A DNA stretch of 64,000 bases. It comes from Enterobacter chengduensis. GTDB lineage: Bacteria; Pseudomonadota; Gammaproteobacteria; Enterobacterales; Enterobacteriaceae. This document shows positions 48,882 to 62,663 of the stretch, piece after piece (the stretch's first letter is position 1; each line of letters starts with the position of its first letter). The notes beneath the pieces were generated by a model, which saw only the letters and a list, made by a program, of their open reading frames with translations, made no database searches and was not told where the DNA came from. A program made the translations under genes and the position numbers. The DNA lies in NCBI RefSeq assembly GCF_001984825.2, contig NZ_CP043318.1, forward strand, positions 5,047,428 through 5,111,427, read 5' to 3'.

Positions 48882-48899
48882 CTGTCACCTGTTTGTCCT
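48882..48899 (+). promoter_or_regulatory. Pho box 2 upstream of pstS
   Basis: CTGTCACCTGTTTGTCCT closely matches the promoter-proximal Pho box of E. coli pstS. It begins 33 bases (three helical turns) after box 1, so PhoB dimers can stack on one face of the DNA. The sigma-70 -10 region follows without a good -35. Confidence 0.85.
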
Positions 48900-48922
48900 A
48901 TTTTGCTCATCGTAGCCACTAA

Positions 48923-49996
<1,074 letters not shown>

Positions 49997-50017
49997 CAGG
50001 ATATATTTAACGAAGAT

Positions 50018-50087
50018 GGCGGGTGGCGCTGCGCTTACCCGCCCTACGGTTTATTCTGTAGGCCCGGTAAGCGCAGCGCCACCGGGC
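50018..50087. repeat. Paired REP element (BIME) between pstS and pstC
   Basis: GGCGGGTGGCGC...CTTACCCGCCCTAC and GTAGGCCCGGTAAGCG...CGCCACCGGGC in head-to-head order, 14 bases apart. A near copy of the elements at 31699 and 53541. It lies inside the operon, after the most abundantly needed product. Confidence 0.82.
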
Positions 50088-50119
50088 ATATTCGTAAGAC
50101 GTCTCATAAAGAAGAGTAA

Positions 50120-51972
<1,853 letters not shown>

Positions 51973-52007
51973 TTTTTTACGGCGCGGCAGCTCGCGGCGC
52001 CGAATGA

Positions 52008-52793
<786 letters not shown>

Positions 52794-52807
52794 TTCAGGA
52801 GCGCGCG

Positions 52808-53533
52808 ATGGACAATCTCAATCTTAATAAACACATTTCAGGCCAGTTCAACGCAGAGCTGGAAAGTATTCGCACGCAGGTGATGACCATGGGCGGCATG
52901 GTTGAGCAGCAGCTTTCCGATGCGATTACGGCAATGCACAACCAGGACAGCGAGCTGGCGAAGCGCGTCATTGAAGGCGACAAAAACGTCAACATGATGG
53001 AAGTCGCGATCGACGAAGCCTGCGTGCGCATTATCGCGAAACGTCAGCCGACGGCGAGCGACCTGCGTCTGGTGATGGCGATCATCAAAACCATCGCCGA
53101 GCTGGAGCGTATTGGTGACGTTGCCGATAAAATCTGCCGCACCGCGCTGGAGAAATTCTCTCAGCAGCACCAGCCGCTGCTGGTGAGCCTGGAGTCGCTG
53201 GGCCGCCACACCGTGCAAATGCTGCACGACGTGCTGGATGCTTTTGCGCGTATGGATCTGGATGAAGCGGTACGTATCTACCGTGAAGACAAGAAGGTCG
53301 ACCAGGAGTATGAAGGCATCGTGCGTCAGCTGATGACCTACATGATGGAAGACTCCCGCACCATTCCAAGCGTGCTGACTGCCCTGTTCTGCGCGCGCTC
53401 CATCGAGCGTATCGGCGACCGCTGCCAGAACATTTGCGAATACATTTTCTACTTCGTGAAGGGTCAGGACTTCCGTCACGTCGGCGGCGACGAGCTGGAC
53501 AAGCTGCTGGCGGGTAAAGATCCGAAAGAGTGA
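52808..53533 (+). CDS. phoU: Phosphate signalling regulator PhoU
   Basis: Links the Pst transporter to the sensor kinase PhoR and turns off PhoB when phosphate is plentiful. 241 aa, all helical, with two PhoU repeats each carrying a metal-binding E/DxxxD pattern ([13 protein letters not shown] and [14 protein letters not shown]). Start at ATG 52808 ([14 protein letters not shown]) after CAGGAGCG; the open frame begins 6 codons earlier inside pstB. Last gene of the operon; a BIME follows. Confidence 0.97.
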
Positions 53534-53540
53534 TTTTTGT

Positions 53541-53611
53541 GGCGGGTGGCGCTAGCGCTTACCCGCCCTACGCACGATCTGTAGGCCGGATAAGCGCTAG
53601 CGCCATCCGGC
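53541..53611. repeat. Paired REP element (BIME) between phoU and yieH
   Basis: GGCGGGTGGCGC...CTTACCCGCCCTAC, a short spacer, then GTAGGCCGGATAAGCG...CGCCATCCGGC. Third copy of the same arrangement in this window; here it lies between convergent genes. Confidence 0.82.
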
Positions 53612-53620
53612 TTTGTTTTT

Positions 53621-54286
53621 TCAGCGAGTAATATTCCAACCGCGCGCCTTCCACAGCTCTGGCAACTGCGCCAGATCGGTAAAAGTCGTTACTTTTGGAT
53701 GAACGATCGGCTTGTTGTGCGGATCGGCACAGAAGTAAAACACCTCCATCCCGGCATCAATGCCCGACTGCGCGCCCGCGGACGAGTCATCCACCAGAAT
53801 GCAGTTCTCCACGTTGACGTTCATCGCTTTCGCCGCATGGAACATCAGCGCCGGGTCCGGCTTCCAGCGCTGGATATCGTAGCCGCTGAACAGCTTTTCC
53901 GGAAAGTGGTGCAACATATTAAGCTTGCCGAGCGAGTGCTGCATTTTGCTGACCGGACCGTTGGAGACGACGCAGATCGGCACCGTCATGGCATCCAGCA
54001 GCGCGTTTGCGCCCGGAATCACCTCCAGCTCCGAATCGAACAGGCGTGCAACCTCGGCGCGGTAGACCGGCTCCAGCTCCGCTTTCGCCAGATCCACGCC
54101 GTGTTCTTCGTTAATGATGTCGATGATCTCGTAGAGCTTTACGCCCTTAAAGCGTTTAAACACCTCTTCGAGTTCCAGCGTAATGCCAAATTCCTGGAAC
54201 ATGGTGACATACGCGCGGGAACAAATGACCTCACTGTCGACCAGCGTTCCGTCGCAGTCGAAAAATACCGCTTCAATTCCGGACAT
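53621..54286 (-). CDS. yieH: YieH, HAD-family phosphatase (6-phosphogluconate phosphatase)
   Basis: Haloacid dehalogenase superfamily, beta-phosphoglucomutase-like subgroup. Motif I FFDCDGTLVDSE (nucleophile Asp near residue 9), motif II VVSNGP, and motif IV LVDDSSAG are all present. 221 aa, as in E. coli, where the purified enzyme removes phosphate from 6-phosphogluconate and a few other sugar phosphates. Convergent with phoU and divergent from adeP. Confidence 0.93.
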   Translation of the reverse strand: MSGIEAVFFDCDGTLVDSEVICSRAYVTMFQEFGITLELEEVFKRFKGVKLYEIIDIINEEHGVDLAKAELEPVYRAEVARLFDSELEVIPGANALLDAMTVPICVVSNGPVSKMQHSLGKLNMLHHFPEKLFSGYDIQRWKPDPALMFHAAKAMNVNVENCILVDDSSAGAQSGIDAGMEVFYFCADPHNKPIVHPKVTTFTDLAQLPELWKARGWNITR

Positions 54287-54335
54287 GCCTTTCCCTTTTA
54301 ACCAGTTTAACGTTTACGTACGGCAGTTCACCGGC

Positions 54336-54351
54336 ACGCAATCGTTGCCGT
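54336..54351. promoter_or_regulatory. Candidate PurR operator upstream of adeP
   Basis: ACGCAATCGTTGCCGT matches 13 of 16 bases of the PurR consensus (ACGCAAACGTTTGCGT). It lies 101 bases before adeP, a gene reported to be in the PurR regulon in E. coli. Binding is inferred. Confidence 0.6.
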
Positions 54352-54451
54352 ATAAGCAAATTCAATGAAAAAAGTATCACGTAACCGCCACTATTGTCGC
54401 ATTTTGGTATAGGATAGCGACGAATTTTCCCTCCTTGTTCGGAAATTGATG

Positions 54452-55789
54452 ATGAGTCAACAACACACTACCCAGACATCTGGTCAGGGTCTGCTTGAGC
54501 GCGTGTTTAAACTGCGCGAGCACGGCACAACGGCACGCACCGAAGTGATCGCCGGTTTCACCACCTTCCTGACGATGGTCTATATCGTTTTTGTGAACCC
54601 TCAAATTCTGGGCGTTGCTGGCATGGATACCAGCGCCGTCTTTGTGACTACCTGTCTGATTGCGGCGCTTGGCAGTATCCTGATGGGCGTGTTCGCTAAC
54701 CTGCCGGTTGCGCTGGCTCCCGCTATGGGTCTGAACGCCTTCTTCGCGTTCGTGGTGGTTCAGGCGATGGGGCTGCCGTGGCAGGTGGGCATGGGCGCCA
54801 TCTTCTGGGGCGCGATTGGCCTGCTGCTGCTGACCATTTTCCGCGTGCGTTACTGGATGATTGCGAACATTCCCGTGAGCCTGCGCGTGGGCATCACCAG
54901 CGGTATTGGTCTGTTCATCGGCATGATGGGGCTGAAAAACGCCGGCGTGATCGTGGCGAACCCGGACACGCTGGTGACCATCGGCCACCTGACCTCGCAT
55001 AACGTGCTGCTGGGCGTGCTGGGCTTCTTTATCATCGCGATCCTGGCCTCCCGCAATATTCACGCGGCGGTGCTGGTGTCCATCGTGGTTACCACCCTGC
55101 TGGGCTGGATGCTGGGCGACGTTCACTATAACGGCATCGTCTCCGCGCCGCCGAGCGTCTCAACCGTAATTGGTCACGTTGACCTGGCGGGTTCCCTGAA
55201 CCTGGGCCTGGCGGGCGTGATTTTCTCCTTCATGCTGGTTAACCTGTTTGACTCCTCCGGTACGCTGATTGGCGTGACGGACAAAGCGGGCCTGGCGGAC
55301 GAGAAAGGGAAATTCCCGCGCATGAAGCAGGCGCTGTTTGTGGATAGCATCTCTTCCGTCGCGGGCTCTTTCATCGGCACCTCGTCTGTTACCGCTTACA
55401 TTGAATCCTCTTCCGGCGTGTCCGTAGGCGGCCGTACCGGCCTGACGGCGGTGGTGGTGGGTATTCTGTTCCTGCTGGTGATCTTCCTCTCTCCGCTGGC
55501 GGGTATGGTTCCTCCGTATGCAGCGGCCGGCGCGCTGATCTACGTGGGGGTGCTGATGACCTCCAGCCTGTCACGCGTGAAGTGGGATGATTTAACCGAA
55601 GCGGTGCCGGCGTTTATTACCGCCGTGATGATGCCGTTCAGCTTCTCGATTACCGAAGGTATCGCGCTGGGCTTTATCTCCTACTGCGTAATGAAGATCG
55701 GTACCGGCCGCTTCCGCGACCTCAGCCCGTGTGTGATTGTTGTTGCACTGCTGTTTGTGCTGAAGATTGTGTTTATTGACGCCAAATAA
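54452..55789 (+). CDS. adeP: Adenine permease AdeP (YieG)
   Basis: High-affinity adenine:H+ symporter of the AzgA-type NCS2 family. 445 aa with about 12-14 hydrophobic segments. Conserved blocks include NPQILGVAGMD, GLNAFFAFVVV, DSSGTLIGV and GTSSVTAYIESSSG. Three start codons lie in a row (TTG 54446, ATG 54449, ATG 54452). I choose the last because E. coli starts MSQQHTTQTSGQG and GGAA lies 8 bases upstream. A hairpin terminator and a REP-like unit follow. Confidence 0.95.
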   Translation: MSQQHTTQTSGQGLLERVFKLREHGTTARTEVIAGFTTFLTMVYIVFVNPQILGVAGMDTSAVFVTTCLIAALGSILMGVFANLPVALAPAMGLNAFFAFVVVQAMGLPWQVGMGAIFWGAIGLLLLTIFRVRYWMIANIPVSLRVGITSGIGLFIGMMGLKNAGVIVANPDTLVTIGHLTSHNVLLGVLGFFIIAILASRNIHAAVLVSIVVTTLLGWMLGDVHYNGIVSAPPSVSTVIGHVDLAGSLNLGLAGVIFSFMLVNLFDSSGTLIGVTDKAGLADEKGKFPRMKQALFVDSISSVAGSFIGTSSVTAYIESSSGVSVGGRTGLTAVVVGILFLLVIFLSPLAGMVPPYAAAGALIYVGVLMTSSLSRVKWDDLTEAVPAFITAVMMPFSFSITEGIALGFISYCVMKIGTGRFRDLSPCVIVVALLFVLKIVFIDAK

Positions 55790-55794
55790 ACAGC

Positions 55795-55820
55795 AAGCCC
55801 TTTTCTTCGAAAAGGGCTTT
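55795..55820 (+). terminator. adeP terminator
   Basis: AAGCCCTTTT-CTTCG-AAAAGGGCTT, a 10-bp stem ending in a short T-run. It lies 6 bases past the stop codon. Confidence 0.78.
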
Positions 55821-55830
55821 AGCGTTTGTT

Positions 55831-55873
55831 CCCTCTCCCACGGGGAGAGGGCCAGGGTGAGGGCATAAGGCCG
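55831..55873. repeat. REP-like palindrome (CCCTCTCCC class) between adeP and yieF
   Basis: CCCTCTCCC-ACG-GGGAGAGGG followed by CCAGGGTGAGGGCATAAGG. Same family as 22191-22234 and 41431-41528. Lies between convergent genes. Confidence 0.75.
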
Positions 55874-55881
55874 CAACGATC

Positions 55882-56448
55882 TTACGCTTTAACCCGCTTA
55901 ATATAATCCCCAAACGCCGTTAGCTGGCCAGAAAGATGGTCGCGCGTGCTCTGATCCACCACCTCGCCCGTCTGCGGGTCGACCTTGTTCTGAATCACGC
56001 CACCCATAAACTCCGGCTTGTTCATCACCATCGCATCCAGGAATACCAGGATTTGGCGCAGGTGGTACTGGCAGCGTGCGCCGCCAATGGCGCCCATAGA
56101 ACTGGTCTGGATGAGTACCGGTTTGCCTGTCAGCGGCTGCTCAGGTAAACGGGACAGCCAGTCGATGGCATTCTTCAGGCCACCCGGAACCGAGTAGTTA
56201 TACTCCGGGGTGACAATGACCACGCCGTCGGCCTGGCGGATTTGATCTGCCAGCGCCTCAACGCTCTGCGGGAACCCTTCTTCCTGCTGGACATCCGCAT
56301 CATACAGCGGAATATCGCCAATAGACGGCAGGGCGCTAATCTCCATTCCTGCAGGCGCCAGCTGTGGCAGCGTGCGGGCTACCATCCCGTTAAATGAACC
56401 TTTGCGCAGGCTTCCCAGTAACGTAACGACTTTCAACGTATCAGACAT
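55882..56448 (-). CDS. yieF: NADPH-dependent FMN reductase YieF (ChrR)
   Basis: Soluble flavodoxin-fold quinone reductase that can also reduce chromate, uranyl and nitro compounds; the natural role is probably protection against quinone redox cycling. 188 aa. The FMN phosphate loop LLGSLRKGSFNGMV is at residues 10-23, and the TPEYNYSVPGGLKNAIDWLSR block is the family signature. E. coli is identical in length. 36 bases after yieE on the same strand. Confidence 0.94.
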   Translation of the reverse strand: MSDTLKVVTLLGSLRKGSFNGMVARTLPQLAPAGMEISALPSIGDIPLYDADVQQEEGFPQSVEALADQIRQADGVVIVTPEYNYSVPGGLKNAIDWLSRLPEQPLTGKPVLIQTSSMGAIGGARCQYHLRQILVFLDAMVMNKPEFMGGVIQNKVDPQTGEVVDQSTRDHLSGQLTAFGDYIKRVKA

Positions 56449-56484
56449 GATTACTCCTGTTTCATCATGATGACCCTGATTGGA

Positions 56485-57231
56485 TCAGCTTAGGGTAAAT
56501 GCTTTTTCTGCCGGTAAACTGGTTAAACGCATCAGACGTGCGGCGGGCTCGTTGGCGCGCTCGGGCACATCAGGAAGGCTACGCCATCCCTGTTGGCTGT
56601 CAAATTCCCAGATTTTCATGCGTTCGATGGCGGGGGTCACCGCAATGGACCAAATGAGCACATCTTCTGCATCGCAGAGCGCTTCTACCAGCGTGGCCTG
56701 GGCGGCGCGCAGACGCCCGGAGCCCGGCAACAGCTGCAGCAGGCTGGCATCGTCTGAGGCGCATCCGCAGAGCTTGCGAATGCTCTGGCGCAAGGTAATG
56801 AGCTGGGCTCTGGCTTCGACAGCATCGTTCTGGTTGCGGACCCACAGCTTCTCGTTGCTGGAGAGCGGATAGTCTTCATGGGCATTGCCCCCGTGGAAGC
56901 TGCGCGTCGCGCGCTGAAGTTCCATATCTAGCCCACAATCCCCTTCGGTGGTCAGCGCAACGCCAATGATATTGCCCGTGTAGGCAATCGAAAAACGAGG
57001 GAGATCCGGGTCGGCGAAGACCGGGCGGCCTTCGGGTTGGGTCGTGATGTCCGGCAGCTCGCTGGTGCCGTACAGCATAAACATCAGTTCCGCGAGAAGC
57101 GCCCGGGACGCTAAAAACCGCGACCTGCGGTGTTCCGGAAGCGCGAGTGCTTCACGGTGGCAGGCTGAAGAAATTCTTGCCGATACGAGACGTCCTTCCG
57201 TAAGTATCCCTCTTGCAAAGTGCGTAGCCAT
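56485..57231 (-). CDS. yieE: YieE, predicted phosphopantetheinyl transferase-like protein
   Basis: 248 aa (E. coli 249). Distantly similar to Sfp/AcpS-type 4'-phosphopantetheinyl transferases. The GLDMEL block near residue 97 corresponds to the metal-binding GxDxE motif, and SSNEKLW to a degenerate (F/W)xxKE-like region. The latter departs from the classical motif, so catalytic activity is uncertain. Upstream of yieF in the same direction. No carrier-protein gene lies nearby. Confidence 0.85.
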   Translation of the reverse strand: MATHFARGILTEGRLVSARISSACHREALALPEHRRSRFLASRALLAELMFMLYGTSELPDITTQPEGRPVFADPDLPRFSIAYTGNIIGVALTTEGDCGLDMELQRATRSFHGGNAHEDYPLSSNEKLWVRNQNDAVEARAQLITLRQSIRKLCGCASDDASLLQLLPGSGRLRAAQATLVEALCDAEDVLIWSIAVTPAIERMKIWEFDSQQGWRSLPDVPERANEPAARLMRLTSLPAEKAFTLS

Positions 57232-57353
57232 TTTTCGCTCCCTGATAATGGTCGTAATCGGTTAAACGGTTACATGATTATCGCTTAACTTGCCTCCTGT
57301 TTTAATCAGTAAATGGAAGTAAGAGAAGCCTTAGGACCGAACTTTACATTTTC

Positions 57354-58325
57354 TTAGGCAAAAATTGGACCGCTCGCACCGTACAGCGCCCTGATGGTCT
57401 CCCGCAGCCAGAGGATTTTTGGGTTATGGCTGTTCCGTTTATGCCAGATCAGCGTGAACGGCACGGTCAACTTTTCCGCCAGCTCCTCATCAATGGGAAT
57501 GGGAAGCGCGATCAGCTTCCGCTGGTGGAGTTCATTGTAGTGGTGGCAGTAGTGCGGCGCGGTGGCGATATAGTGATGGCCGGGCTGCGCCGCCATAAAC
57601 ATCGCCTGTTCGAAGCCCGGCAGGCACATGGCGATATTACGTTCACGTCCCATCTCCTTTAGCACCTCATCCAGCGCCCAGGTGTCGCTGCGTTCCCAGA
57701 AGATGCTGATATGCGGGTAGCGCAGGAAGGTATCCAGATTCCACTCTTGCTGAAGCGCCGGATGATCCTCGCGCAGATAGACGCAGGGGCGGTCGCTGAA
57801 CAGGATTTCGTAGTCGATAAACCACGGCAGCAGCTTCAGCAGCTCGCGGGAGCGCGGATGCGTTTCTCGCCCGGTAAAGCCAAGATCCACCTCGCCACGC
57901 GTAATGGCGTCCAGCGAATCGTAATCCCAGTGGTGCATCTTCACCGTCGCCTGCGGATAGCGCTGATTCACCTGCTCCAGCAGGGTATTGAAGCGGATCA
58001 GCATCAGCGGCGTTTCGGCGGCCAGCACGAACGTCAGACCGCCAGGTGAATCATGATGGAATTTATCGAGTATCTGGTTGCCGATTTGCATCCAGTCAGC
58101 CAGATCCTGCTCAAGACTCACCGTCAGCGGCGTGGGAAGCAATCCTAACGGCGTTTTGACAAACAGCGGGTCGTCGAACCAGTCGCGCAGCTTGGCCAGC
58201 GATTTACTCACCGCCGACGGCGTCACGTTCATCCGCTTCGCCGCCCTGGTGACGCTGCGCTCCTGCAGCAAAAGCTGCAGGCACAGCAACAGGTTAAGAT
58301 CGAGACTGCTGATGGGCTTCTTCAT
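57354..58325 (-). CDS. yidZ: YidZ, LysR-family transcriptional regulator
   Basis: 323 aa with an N-terminal LysR helix-turn-helix ([20 protein letters not shown] near residues 8-27, then [14 protein letters not shown]) and a periplasmic-binding-like effector domain. E. coli yidZ was reported to affect survival under nitric oxide in anaerobic growth. I start it at 58325 ([10 protein letters not shown]); the frame extends 19 codons further. The start lies 32 bases inside the end of mdtL, on the same strand, so the two are probably coupled. Confidence 0.92.
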   Translation of the reverse strand: MKKPISSLDLNLLLCLQLLLQERSVTRAAKRMNVTPSAVSKSLAKLRDWFDDPLFVKTPLGLLPTPLTVSLEQDLADWMQIGNQILDKFHHDSPGGLTFVLAAETPLMLIRFNTLLEQVNQRYPQATVKMHHWDYDSLDAITRGEVDLGFTGRETHPRSRELLKLLPWFIDYEILFSDRPCVYLREDHPALQQEWNLDTFLRYPHISIFWERSDTWALDEVLKEMGRERNIAMCLPGFEQAMFMAAQPGHHYIATAPHYCHHYNELHQRKLIALPIPIDEELAEKLTVPFTLIWHKRNSHNPKILWLRETIRALYGASGPIFA

Positions 58326-59469
58326 AATGTGCCGCGGGCTGGATGACCATAAGTAAGGTAATGCACAGTATGCTACAGCCAATCAGAACCCCGATCAGCA
58401 TATTCAGCGCGTTAAGTCCGATGACCGCCGCCAGCCAGATCCACAGCGACGAGCCGCAGACCTGCGCTATACCCAGCACCGAGCTCGCCACGCCTGCCCG
58501 CAGCGAGAACGGGCCGAGCGCCTGACTCATCGCCACGCCAAAGCCAACCGAGAACCCGGCACAAATGAGCGTAATACCCACCAGCATCACCGCGTGTGAG
58601 GTGGCCGTCGCCAGGATTATGCCTGCTGCGAGGAACAGCACCTGAGAGGTCAGCATCAGCGTGCGCTGGCTAAAAACATTTAGCGCAAAGGGGGTGGAGA
58701 ACGAGACGGCCATACTGACCATGGCGGTTAACGCCATCACCGTTGAATACTCGCCGCGATCGAAGCCCATGGTCTCCATCAGTAAAACCGGGGAAACGTT
58801 TACATAGGTGAGGATCACCGCCACGCTTAGCGTGGTGACGGCCAGACGACTGAGAAAAAAGCGGTTAAGCAGCTTCTCTGCCGGGTGAATTGTTGGGGGG
58901 TGACCGGTATTTTGCGAGCCCGGGTGGGTTTCTTTCAGCACGGCGATCGACAGGACAAACACCAGCGCGCCCATGGCTGCCATGGTCCAGAACAGGCTCT
59001 GCCACGGGAATTTCAGCATGATCAGGTAGCCCACGACGGGAGCCAGCACCGGGATGATGCAGGTTATGCCGTTAAGCATGGAGAGCACCTTCGCGCGACG
59101 CTGGGCGCTTAAGGTGTCGCGCAGGATCGCAAAGGCCACCACGTAACAGCCACCCGCCCCAATGCCCTGGATAAAGCGCCCGGCCAGGAACAGGGGGCTG
59201 TTTTGCGCCTGCGAGCAGAGAAGGGACGCCAGGGCAAAAATGATGGCGCCGGTTATCGCCACTGGCTGACGGCCAGCCTTATCCGCGATCTTCCCGGCAA
59301 ACACCATCGACGACGCCATCCCCGCGAGGTAGGCCGAAAACGCGATGTGCAGCTGCGCCTCGCTGGCGCCCAGATCGCGGGCGATGTGCGGTAATCCCAC
59401 CAGATACATATCAATGCCGGACGGATAAAGCAGAACTAATGCGAAACTACAAAACAGAAAACGCGCCAT
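58294..59469 (-). CDS. mdtL: Multidrug efflux MFS transporter MdtL
   Basis: DHA1-family drug/proton antiporter, 391 aa (the E. coli length) with about 12 membrane segments. It shows the TM1 acidic residue ([13 protein letters not shown]), motif [13 protein letters not shown] near residue 60, and motif C-like [12 protein letters not shown]. coli MdtL gives chloramphenicol tolerance when overproduced. In E. coli it follows tnaB; here the tna genes are missing and mnmE lies immediately upstream. Confidence 0.93.
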   Translation of the reverse strand: MARFLFCSFALVLLYPSGIDMYLVGLPHIARDLGASEAQLHIAFSAYLAGMASSMVFAGKIADKAGRQPVAITGAIIFALASLLCSQAQNSPLFLAGRFIQGIGAGGCYVVAFAILRDTLSAQRRAKVLSMLNGITCIIPVLAPVVGYLIMLKFPWQSLFWTMAAMGALVFVLSIAVLKETHPGSQNTGHPPTIHPAEKLLNRFFLSRLAVTTLSVAVILTYVNVSPVLLMETMGFDRGEYSTVMALTAMVSMAVSFSTPFALNVFSQRTLMLTSQVLFLAAGIILATATSHAVMLVGITLICAGFSVGFGVAMSQALGPFSLRAGVASSVLGIAQVCGSSLWIWLAAVIGLNALNMLIGVLIGCSILCITLLMVIQPAAHYEEAHQQSRS

Positions 59470-59536
59470 AGACCCCCCATAGATGCAGGCATGCAGGATA
59501 GGGGGTGAAAAGGGATTAGGCGAGTTGCCATTTGGA

Positions 59537-59569
59537 CAATGGTGATTTCCTGGGAGGAAATCACCATTG
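59537..59569. repeat. Perfect 15-bp hairpin between mnmE and mdtL
   Basis: CAATGGTGATTTCCT-GGG-AGGAAATCACCATTG: two perfect 15-base arms around a 3-base loop, with no T-run on either side. It stands where tnaCAB lies in E. coli. It could stabilise the mnmE mRNA end or act as a weak terminator. Confidence 0.75.
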
Positions 59570-59580
59570 CTTAGCGGGTA

Positions 59581-60945
59581 TTATTTACCAATACAGAAGC
59601 TCGAGAAGATCCTTCCCAGCAGATCGTCCGACGTAAACTCCCCGGTGATCTCGCTCAGATTCTGCTGCGCCAGACGCAGCTCTTCCGCCAGCAGTTCACC
59701 TGCCCACGCGCCGATCAGCTGTGCTTTACCCTGAACGAGGTGGTTCGCCGCCTCTTCCAGCGCCTGCAGGTGACGACGGCGCGCCAGGAAGCCGCCTTCC
59801 ATGCTGGTGTCAAAGCCCATGCTCTGCTTGAGATGGTTACGCAGATCGTCCACGCCTTCGCCGGTGCGGGCCGACAGGCGAATCAGTGAGTGACCATTCA
59901 CATCGCTGATGCCGAGCGTTTCGCCGGTCACGTCCGCCTTGTTGCGCACCACGGTGATTGGCAGCTTAGCCGGCAGTCGGGCGATAAAGTCCGGCCAAAT
60001 CTCAGCCGGGTCTACGGCATCGGTGGTGGTGCCATCCACCATAAACAGCACGCGATCGGCCTGCTCGATCTCCTGCCAGGCGCGCTCGATACCGATACGC
60101 TCAACCTCGTCGCTGGCATCGCGCAGACCGGCGGTGTCGATAATATGCAGCGGCATCCCGTCGATGTGGATATGCTCGCGCAGCACGTCGCGGGTGGTGC
60201 CGGCAATGTCGGTCACAATCGCCGCTTCACGGCCCGCCAGGGCGTTCAGCAGGCTCGATTTCCCGGCGTTCGGGCGTCCGGCAATGACCACCTTCATCCC
60301 TTCGCGCAGCAGGCTGCCCTGGCGCGCTTCGGCGCGAACGGCGTCGAGATCGCTCATCACCTGGTTGAGCTGGGCTTCGATTTTGCCGTCAGAGAGGAAA
60401 TCGATCTCCTCATCCGGGAAGTCGATAGCCGCTTCCACGTAAATACGCAGGTGAGTAAGTGCTTCCACAAGGTGATTCACGCGCGCGGAGAATGCCCCCT
60501 GCAGCGAGTTCAGGGCGGAACGCGCCGCCTGTTCGGAACTGGCGTCGATCAGGTCAGCAATCGCCTCGGCCTGCGCCAGATCGAGCTTGTCGTTGAGGAA
60601 GGCACGCTCGGAGAACTCGCCCGGCTTGGCAATACGCAGGCCCGGCAGGGTCAGAATACGTTTTAACAGCAGGTCGAGGATAACCGGGCCGCCGTGGCCC
60701 TGCAGTTCCAGCACGTCTTCACCGGTAAAGGAGTTCGGGCCGGGGAACCACAGCGCAATGCCCTGGTCCAGCGGCGTGCCGTCGGTGTCCTTAAACGGCA
60801 GGTAATCAGCGTAGCGCGGCTTTGGCAGTTTACCCAGCACCGCTTCAGCCACCTCGCGCGCCTTCAGGCCGGAGATGCGCAGAATGCCTACACCACCGCG
60901 TCCCGGTGGGGTTGCCTGGGCGACGATAGTGTCGTTATGGCTCAT
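59581..60945 (-). CDS. mnmE: tRNA uridine-5-carboxymethylaminomethyl modification GTPase MnmE (TrmE)
   Basis: GTPase partner of MnmG in wobble uridine modification. 454 aa. An N-terminal tetrahydrofolate-binding domain is followed by helical parts enclosing a G domain: G1 GRPNAGKSS near residue 223, G3 DTAGLR, G4 NKAD. The C-terminus is the essential CIGK with the conserved Cys. It is downstream of yidC on the same strand but separated by a terminator. Confidence 0.97.
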   Translation of the reverse strand: MSHNDTIVAQATPPGRGGVGILRISGLKAREVAEAVLGKLPKPRYADYLPFKDTDGTPLDQGIALWFPGPNSFTGEDVLELQGHGGPVILDLLLKRILTLPGLRIAKPGEFSERAFLNDKLDLAQAEAIADLIDASSEQAARSALNSLQGAFSARVNHLVEALTHLRIYVEAAIDFPDEEIDFLSDGKIEAQLNQVMSDLDAVRAEARQGSLLREGMKVVIAGRPNAGKSSLLNALAGREAAIVTDIAGTTRDVLREHIHIDGMPLHIIDTAGLRDASDEVERIGIERAWQEIEQADRVLFMVDGTTTDAVDPAEIWPDFIARLPAKLPITVVRNKADVTGETLGISDVNGHSLIRLSARTGEGVDDLRNHLKQSMGFDTSMEGGFLARRRHLQALEEAANHLVQGKAQLIGAWAGELLAEELRLAQQNLSEITGEFTSDDLLGRIFSSFCIGK

Positions 60946-60968
60946 GGTTGCTCTCGTTCAATACAAAT

Positions 60969-60995
60969 AAAAAAGGCGGTCAATCGACCGCCCTT
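60969..60995 (-). terminator. Terminator after yidC
   Basis: On the minus strand GGCGGTC-GATT-GACCGCC is followed by six T residues. It lies between yidC and mnmE. Confidence 0.8.
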
Positions 60996-61017
60996 ATTTT
61001 AGCGTTAACTTATCGGA

Positions 61018-62661
61018 TCAGGACTTTTTCTTTTCGCGGCTATGCAGGCCACGTTTTTCCAGACCACGGTAAATCAGCTGCTGCTGGATGATGGTTACCA
61101 GGTTGCTGACGATATAGTACAGCACCAGACCTGACGGGAACCACAGGAAGAACACGGTGAAGATGACCGGCATAAAGGTCATGATCTTCTGCTGCATCGG
61201 GTCGGTCACGGTGGTCGGCGACATCTTCTGGATGAAGAACATCGTCACGCCCATCAGGATCGGCAGGATGTAGTACGGGTCCTGTGCGGACAGGTCATGG
61301 ATCCACAGGGCGAACGGCGCGTGACGCAGTTCAACGGAACCCATCAGCATGTAGTACAGCGCAAGGAAGATTGGCATCTGAATCAGCAGCGGGAAGCAAC
61401 CACCCAGCGGGTTCACTTTCTCTGCTTTATACAGGGCCATCATTTCCTGACTCTGACGCTGTTTGTCATCGCCCAGACGCTCACGCATTGCCTGAATCTT
61501 CGGCTGCAGCATACGCATCTTCGCCATGGAGGTGTACTGCGCTTTGGTCAGCGGGTACATGATGCCACGAACGATGAAGGTGATAACGATGATGGAGAAG
61601 CCCCAGTTACCCAGGAAGCTGTGGATGAACTTCAGCAGCTTGAACAGCGGCTGAGAGATGAACCACAACCAGCCGTAATCCACGGTCAGATCCAGGTGCG
61701 GCGCAACGGCGGCCATTTTGTCCTGAATTTCCGGGCCGACCCACAGAGTGCTTGCCAGCTTACCGGTTTGACCCGGCTGCACCAGAACCGGCTGAGACTT
61801 GTAGCCGATGGCTGCAATACCGTTGCCCAGGTTCGCGGTGTAGAAGTTATTGGTACCGTCGTTATTTGGCACCCATGCAGTCGCGAAATACTGCTGCAGC
61901 ATTGCCACCCAGCCGCCTTTAGCGCTGACGTTCAGGTTTTCGTTATCGGCAATGGTGTCGAATTTGTATTTCTCGTACTTCGCGTCAGGCGTGGAGTACG
62001 CCGCGCCACGGAAGGTATGCAGCGCAAAGTTGCTGCTTCCGGTGTCACGGTGAGACGGCAGATTGATGGACTGCTTCAGCTGGCCAAAGGTAGACAGTTC
62101 CAGCGGTTTCGCACCGGTGTTCTGTACGCTGTAGCCCACGTTCACCGCATATTCACCGCGCTTCAGGGTGAAGGTTTTGGTGAAGGTGTTGCCTGCGGCG
62201 TCGGTGTAGGTCATCGGGATAACGAGTTCGTTCTGACCATCAGCCAGCACAAAGGTATCGTTCTCGACGTTATACAGCGGACGCGCGCCGTTAGCCGGGT
62301 TATCCGGGCCGTCACGACCGGTCAGGCCGCTCTGTGCCTGGTAGATAAACTCAGGCGTGGTTTCCAGCAACTGGAACGGTTCGGTAGACTTCAGCTCTTT
62401 CGGGTAGGTCAACAGCAGCGCCTGCTCAACATCACCACCACGGGTGTTGATAGTCAGCTCAAGCACGTCGGTTTTAACCGTAATCTGTTTCCCCTGGCCA
62501 CTGGCCGGTACGCCCTGGTCGGCGGCGCTACCCGCTGCGGTGGTCGTTGTCTGCGTGACCTGCTGTTGTGGTTGAGGATTTTTATCCTGCTCCCACGCCT
62601 GCCAGATCATGAAAGACACGAACAACAAAGCGATGATAAGAAGATTGCGTTGCGAATCCAT
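61018..62661 (-). CDS. yidC: Membrane protein insertase YidC
   Basis: Essential inner-membrane insertase, working alone or with SecYEG; substrates include ATP synthase subunits a and c encoded in this window. 547 aa. One N-terminal membrane segment (residues 6-21), a large periplasmic beta domain to about residue 330, then five conserved membrane segments in the C-terminal 200 residues. The basic tail ends REKKKS. 2 bases downstream of yidD, in the rpmH-rnpA-yidD-yidC cluster. Confidence 0.97.
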   Translation of the reverse strand: MDSQRNLLIIALLFVSFMIWQAWEQDKNPQPQQQVTQTTTTAAGSAADQGVPASGQGKQITVKTDVLELTINTRGGDVEQALLLTYPKELKSTEPFQLLETTPEFIYQAQSGLTGRDGPDNPANGARPLYNVENDTFVLADGQNELVIPMTYTDAAGNTFTKTFTLKRGEYAVNVGYSVQNTGAKPLELSTFGQLKQSINLPSHRDTGSSNFALHTFRGAAYSTPDAKYEKYKFDTIADNENLNVSAKGGWVAMLQQYFATAWVPNNDGTNNFYTANLGNGIAAIGYKSQPVLVQPGQTGKLASTLWVGPEIQDKMAAVAPHLDLTVDYGWLWFISQPLFKLLKFIHSFLGNWGFSIIVITFIVRGIMYPLTKAQYTSMAKMRMLQPKIQAMRERLGDDKQRQSQEMMALYKAEKVNPLGGCFPLLIQMPIFLALYYMLMGSVELRHAPFALWIHDLSAQDPYYILPILMGVTMFFIQKMSPTTVTDPMQQKIMTFMPVIFTVFFLWFPSGLVLYYIVSNLVTIIQQQLIYRGLEKRGLHSREKKKS

Positions 62662-62663
62662 CG

